In this document: piece after piece, positions 5,908 to 8,064 of the stretch | Numbering within the stretch: position 1 is the first letter of the stretch | Layout of the letters: the number at the start of each line of letters is the position of its first letter | NCBI GenBank assembly: GCA_913055195.1 | Contig: CAJXJU010000047.1 | Span: 1 to 8,064 of the forward strand | Direction: 5' to 3' | Length of the DNA stretch: 8,064 nt | Source of the DNA: an uncultured Desulfohalobiaceae bacterium | GTDB lineage: Bacteria; Desulfobacterota; Desulfovibrionia; Desulfovibrionales; Desulfonatronovibrionaceae | Made by a program: the position numbers and the translations under genes | The notes under the pieces: model-generated | What the model saw: only the letters and a program-made list of their open reading frames with translations | Told to the model about the DNA's origin: nothing | The model's database searches: none

Positions 5908-6575
5908 TGAATGACAGGATTTTCTGGATTGCTTTTGGCGATGTGCATGAAAATCTGGCCAGATTGGGCTATGTTTCTGAAATTGATAAGGCCAGCGCCG
6001 TACTTATCTCCGGAGATTTGACCAATGTCGGTACAAAAGCAATGGCCAGACACTTGATTGAACAGATAAAAGCTTATAATTCTGCTATTTACGCCCAGAT
6101 TGGCAATATGGATACGAGAGAGGTGGAAAAGTACTATGAGGAGATAAATATTAATGTGCATAATAAGATAATTCCTCTTTCATCAGAAGTATCGTTGTTA
6201 GGGCTTGGGTATTCCATTCCTACGCCGTTTGGCACTCCATCAGAAGTTGAAGAAAAACAAATGGAATTGTGGCTTGCTGATATGATGGGGCCAGCGCGTG
6301 AGAGTAAACATCTTATCTTTATGACACATACTCCTCCTTTTCAGACAATTACGGATAAACTTACTTCAGGGGTTTCAGTGGGCAGTCCGGCTGTGCGTAA
6401 ATTCATTGAAGATGTCCAGCCAGAAGTGTGTATTACCGGCCATATCCATGAGGCCAGAGGAGTGGATTATATTGGCAGGACAAAGGTTATAAATCCCGGT
6501 AATTTTGGCGCTGGCGGATATGTGAAGATAGTGTTTGATGGTGAAAAATTGGATGCAGAGCTTTTGCAGGCGTAA
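5904..6575 (+). CDS. Calcineurin-like metallophosphoesterase, unknown substrate
   Basis: This 223-aa soluble protein has the ordered metal-binding motifs of the calcineurin-like phosphoesterase superfamily: GDVHE (residues 12-16), SGDLTN (about 36-41), GNMD (about 68-71), a THTPP motif in the middle and GHIHE near the C-terminal third. These ligate two metal ions for phosphoester hydrolysis. In motif III the histidine of the usual GNHD/E is methionine, a substitution of the kind seen in small YfcE-like members (GNCD and similar). It suggests a phosphodiesterase with a changed catalytic acid. No signal peptide or membrane segment is seen, so it is probably cytoplasmic. The substrate cannot be told from sequence. 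Translation may be coupled to the upstream cysK fusion through the heptamer array; xth follows after 25 nt. The start could be the ATG at 5904 or one codon later. Confidence 0.88.
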   Translation: MMNDRIFWIAFGDVHENLARLGYVSEIDKASAVLISGDLTNVGTKAMARHLIEQIKAYNSAIYAQIGNMDTREVEKYYEEININVHNKIIPLSSEVSLLGLGYSIPTPFGTPSEVEEKQMELWLADMMGPARESKHLIFMTHTPPFQTITDKLTSGVSVGSPAVRKFIEDVQPEVCITGHIHEARGVDYIGRTKVINPGNFGAGGYVKIVFDGEKLDAELLQA

Positions 6576-6600
6576 ATAGGGGAGTAATAACAGGGTAAAA

Positions 6601-7365
6601 ATGAAGCTCTATTCCTGGAATGTGAATGGTTTTCGGGCTGTTGTGAAGAAGGGGTTCTGGGACTGGTTTTACAAATGTGGAGGTGATGTCATCTGCCTTC
6701 AGGAAATCAAGGCCCATCCCGACCAACTGGACGAAAAAAACAGGTCAGCGCAGGGATATGAAGTGGTATGGAATCCGGCCAGGCTAAAAAAAGGTTATTC
6801 AGGAGTAGCCAGTTTTTATCGCGTGAGTCCTTTAAAGATTTCTTTTGGGCTGCCAGAGAGTTCTTTTCAAGGTGAAGGCCGGCTGATTTTGATGGAATTT
6901 GAAAAGTTTTTTTTGTTTAATGTTTATTTCCCCAATGGTCAGATGAGCGAGGAGCGTTTGCAGTTTAAATTACAATATTATGATGAATTTTTAAACTATG
7001 CGCAGAGTTTAAGAAAACATAAACCTGTTATTGTTTGTGGTGATTTTAATACAGCGCATAAAGAAATTGATCTTAAAAATCCTAAATCCAATGAAGATCG
7101 TTCTGGATTTTTGCCCATTGAACGGGCATGGCTGGATAAGTTTATTGCCAGTGGTTATATAGACACTTTTAGAATGTTTAATCAGGAGCCAGGACAATAT
7201 ACCTGGTGGACTTACAGGTTTGGCGCGAGAAAACGCAATGCTGGTTGGCGGATAGATTATTTTTTTGTATCAGAAGAGTTAAAAGATAATGTCAGCAGGG
7301 CCTGGATCGAACCAGAGGTCATGGGATCAGACCATTGCCCAATAGGTCTGGAAATAGAGGTGTAG
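6601..7365 (+). CDS. xth: Exodeoxyribonuclease III (AP endonuclease)
   Basis: This 254-aa protein belongs to the ExoIII/APE1 family, which cleaves DNA at abasic sites and removes 3' blocking groups in base-excision repair. The full active-site set is visible: Asn7 (SWNVNG), metal ligand Glu35 (LQEIK), Tyr109 (NVYFPNG), Asp148 and Asn150 (GDFNTAH), the AGWRIDYFF segment with Asp219, and Asp244-His245 (GSDHCP). Length is typical and no domain is missing. It follows the phosphoesterase by 25 nt on the same strand, so co-transcription is likely. The ribosome-binding site is modest: AGGG at 6592-6595, five nucleotides before the ATG, with a stronger GGGGAG (6579-6584) too far upstream. The substrates point to general DNA maintenance with no obvious link to its neighbours. 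Confidence 0.96.
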   Translation: MKLYSWNVNGFRAVVKKGFWDWFYKCGGDVICLQEIKAHPDQLDEKNRSAQGYEVVWNPARLKKGYSGVASFYRVSPLKISFGLPESSFQGEGRLILMEFEKFFLFNVYFPNGQMSEERLQFKLQYYDEFLNYAQSLRKHKPVIVCGDFNTAHKEIDLKNPKSNEDRSGFLPIERAWLDKFIASGYIDTFRMFNQEPGQYTWWTYRFGARKRNAGWRIDYFFVSEELKDNVSRAWIEPEVMGSDHCPIGLEIEV

Positions 7366-7386
7366 GGGCAATTCGGCTGGTTGCCC
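7366..7386 (+). other. Small hairpin between xth and frdC
   Basis: GGGCAA (7366-7371) pairs with TTGCCC (7381-7386), extended inward by two G-U pairs, around a short loop. It is followed by A residues, not T, so it is not a plus-strand intrinsic terminator. It covers the possible TTG start at 7381 and lies just before the AAGGA site at 7390. It might protect the frdC transcript end or separate translation of the two genes. The stem is short and could be chance. Confidence 0.35.
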
Positions 7387-7389
7387 AAA

Positions 7390-7395
7390 AAGGAA
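7390..7395 (+). promoter_or_regulatory. Ribosome-binding site deciding the frdC start
   Basis: AAGGAA lies nine nucleotides before the ATG at 7405. The alternative in-frame TTG at 7381 has only a GGGG run 12 nt upstream and sits in a hairpin stem. The ATG is therefore the preferred start. Confidence 0.55.
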
Positions 7396-7404
7396 ATCAA
7401 GAGC

Positions 7405-8064
7405 ATGGGAATCTGGTCTGAATCAGTCATAAAATTTTCTGTTTCCAGCAACACAGCAAAAGCGTCTGCCTGGCTGGATCTGGTGCAGATGCTTACTGGA
7501 GCGGGGCTTGTTTTGTTTATGTGGGCACACATGCTGCTGGTATCCAGTGTGGTAATCAGTCCCGGACTTATGAATGCTATTGCTGCCTTTTTTGAGGAGA
7601 CTGGCCTGGCACAGGTTGGTGGTCCAATAATTGGTGGTGTATTTTTGTTTCATTTTATTGTTGCTGCCAGAAAAATGCCTTTTCGTCTTCAGGAACAAAA
7701 AACTTTCTGGCAGCAATCTGTTATGCTTAACCATGCTGACACATGGCTCTGGTTGGTGCAGGTTGTTACGGCTATAGTCATTTTGATTATGGGTTCGATT
7801 CATATATGGGAGGTTTTAACGAATTTACCCATTACAGCAGTCAGGAGCGCGGCCAGGGTACAGAATGGTTTCTGGCTTGTCTTTTATTTGATTTTACTGC
7901 CTCTGGTGGAGTTGCATGTAAGTATTGGTTTTTACCGCATTGGAGTAAAATGGGGCCTTATCAAAAGACAAAATCGCTCTCAGGCCATGAAGGCAAAAAA
8001 GATATTGTTTGGCATTTTCATGTTTATTGGATTAACAACGCTCTTGCGTTTTTATTTTTTATAA
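7405..8064 (+). CDS. frdC: Fumarate reductase / succinate dehydrogenase cytochrome b subunit
   Basis: This 219-aa membrane protein matches the di-haem cytochrome b of Wolinella-type quinol:fumarate reductase, which anchors the FrdAB subunits and passes electrons between menaquinone and the flavoprotein. Five hydrophobic helices lie near residues 29-50, 73-88, 115-137, 156-178 and 198-219. The four expected haem-b histidines are His42 (WAHM), His83 (LFHF), His133 (GSIH) and His171 (VELH). Other shared patterns are HADTWLW, GSIHIW and the ELHxSxGxYRxxVKWG block. A Glu pair at 64/65 lies where the Wolinella enzyme has its quinol-binding Glu66. The C-terminal tail is shorter than the Wolinella one. 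The gene is complete; its stop codon is the last three bases of the window. By analogy with frdCAB order, frdA and frdB should follow outside the window. Confidence 0.93.
   Translation: MGIWSESVIKFSVSSNTAKASAWLDLVQMLTGAGLVLFMWAHMLLVSSVVISPGLMNAIAAFFEETGLAQVGGPIIGGVFLFHFIVAARKMPFRLQEQKTFWQQSVMLNHADTWLWLVQVVTAIVILIMGSIHIWEVLTNLPITAVRSAARVQNGFWLVFYLILLPLVELHVSIGFYRIGVKWGLIKRQNRSQAMKAKKILFGIFMFIGLTTLLRFYFL

Noticed and set aside
5796..6161. Minus-strand 121-aa ORF across the repeat array
   Set aside because: Its C-terminal half is a direct translation of the heptamer array and the rest is antisense to the well-supported phosphoesterase; no ribosome-binding site or family resemblance.
7381..7404. 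TTG start for the fumarate reductase cytochrome b
   Set aside because: The TTG is in a hairpin stem with poor upstream spacing; the ATG at 7405 has AAGGA nine to ten nucleotides before it and no conserved residues are lost.
7423..7803. Minus-strand 126-aa ORF opposite frdC
   Set aside because: It is antisense to a protein with all four haem histidines and five membrane helices; it shows no recognisable motif.

Overview
The window is about 8 kb of plus-strand, gene-dense bacterial DNA of moderate GC. The genes resemble those of sulfate-reducing Desulfobacterota (Desulfovibrionales-like). The evidence is a class I ketol-acid reductoisomerase with a Desulfovibrio-type sequence, a di-haem Wolinella-type fumarate reductase cytochrome b, and a cysteine synthase carrying a cysteinyl-tRNA-synthetase-like tail. 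The assignment is by remembered family resemblance, not by a search.

Layout. 1-185: no gene; three copies of a 19-bp repeat, a CCAATA microsatellite and candidate promoters. 186-586: a hicB-hicA toxin-antitoxin pair with a 4-nt overlap. 601-1590: ilvC, only 14 nt behind hicA. 1591-1713: a nested hairpin region that probably terminates transcription. 1714-3474: an orphan GspE/PilB-type assembly ATPase. 3485-5809: a 774-aa fusion of cysteine synthase to a full-length CysRS-like domain whose catalytic motifs are destroyed. 5801-5905: fifteen in-register heptamers filling the whole gap to the next gene. 5904-6575: a metallophosphoesterase. 6601-7365: exonuclease III. 7405-8064: fumarate reductase cytochrome b, complete at the window edge; its flavoprotein and iron-sulfur partners would be expected just beyond.

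How the genes relate. Close spacing suggests two transcription units, hicBA-ilvC and gspE-like/cysK fusion/phosphoesterase/xth, with frdC possibly starting a third (frdCAB). Apart from amino-acid biosynthesis (ilvC, cysK) there is no single pathway.

The strongest novelty candidate is the CysK-pseudoCysRS fusion. Its synthetase half aligns without gaps across the HIGH region, yet HIGH, KMSKS and three of the four zinc ligands are gone. The C-terminal tRNA-side helix region is well kept, which suggests a tRNA-binding or regulatory role rather than aminoacylation. Second is the heptamer array, in which four mini-ORFs linked by ATGA stop/start overlaps run unbroken from the cysK-fusion stop codon to the phosphoesterase start codon.
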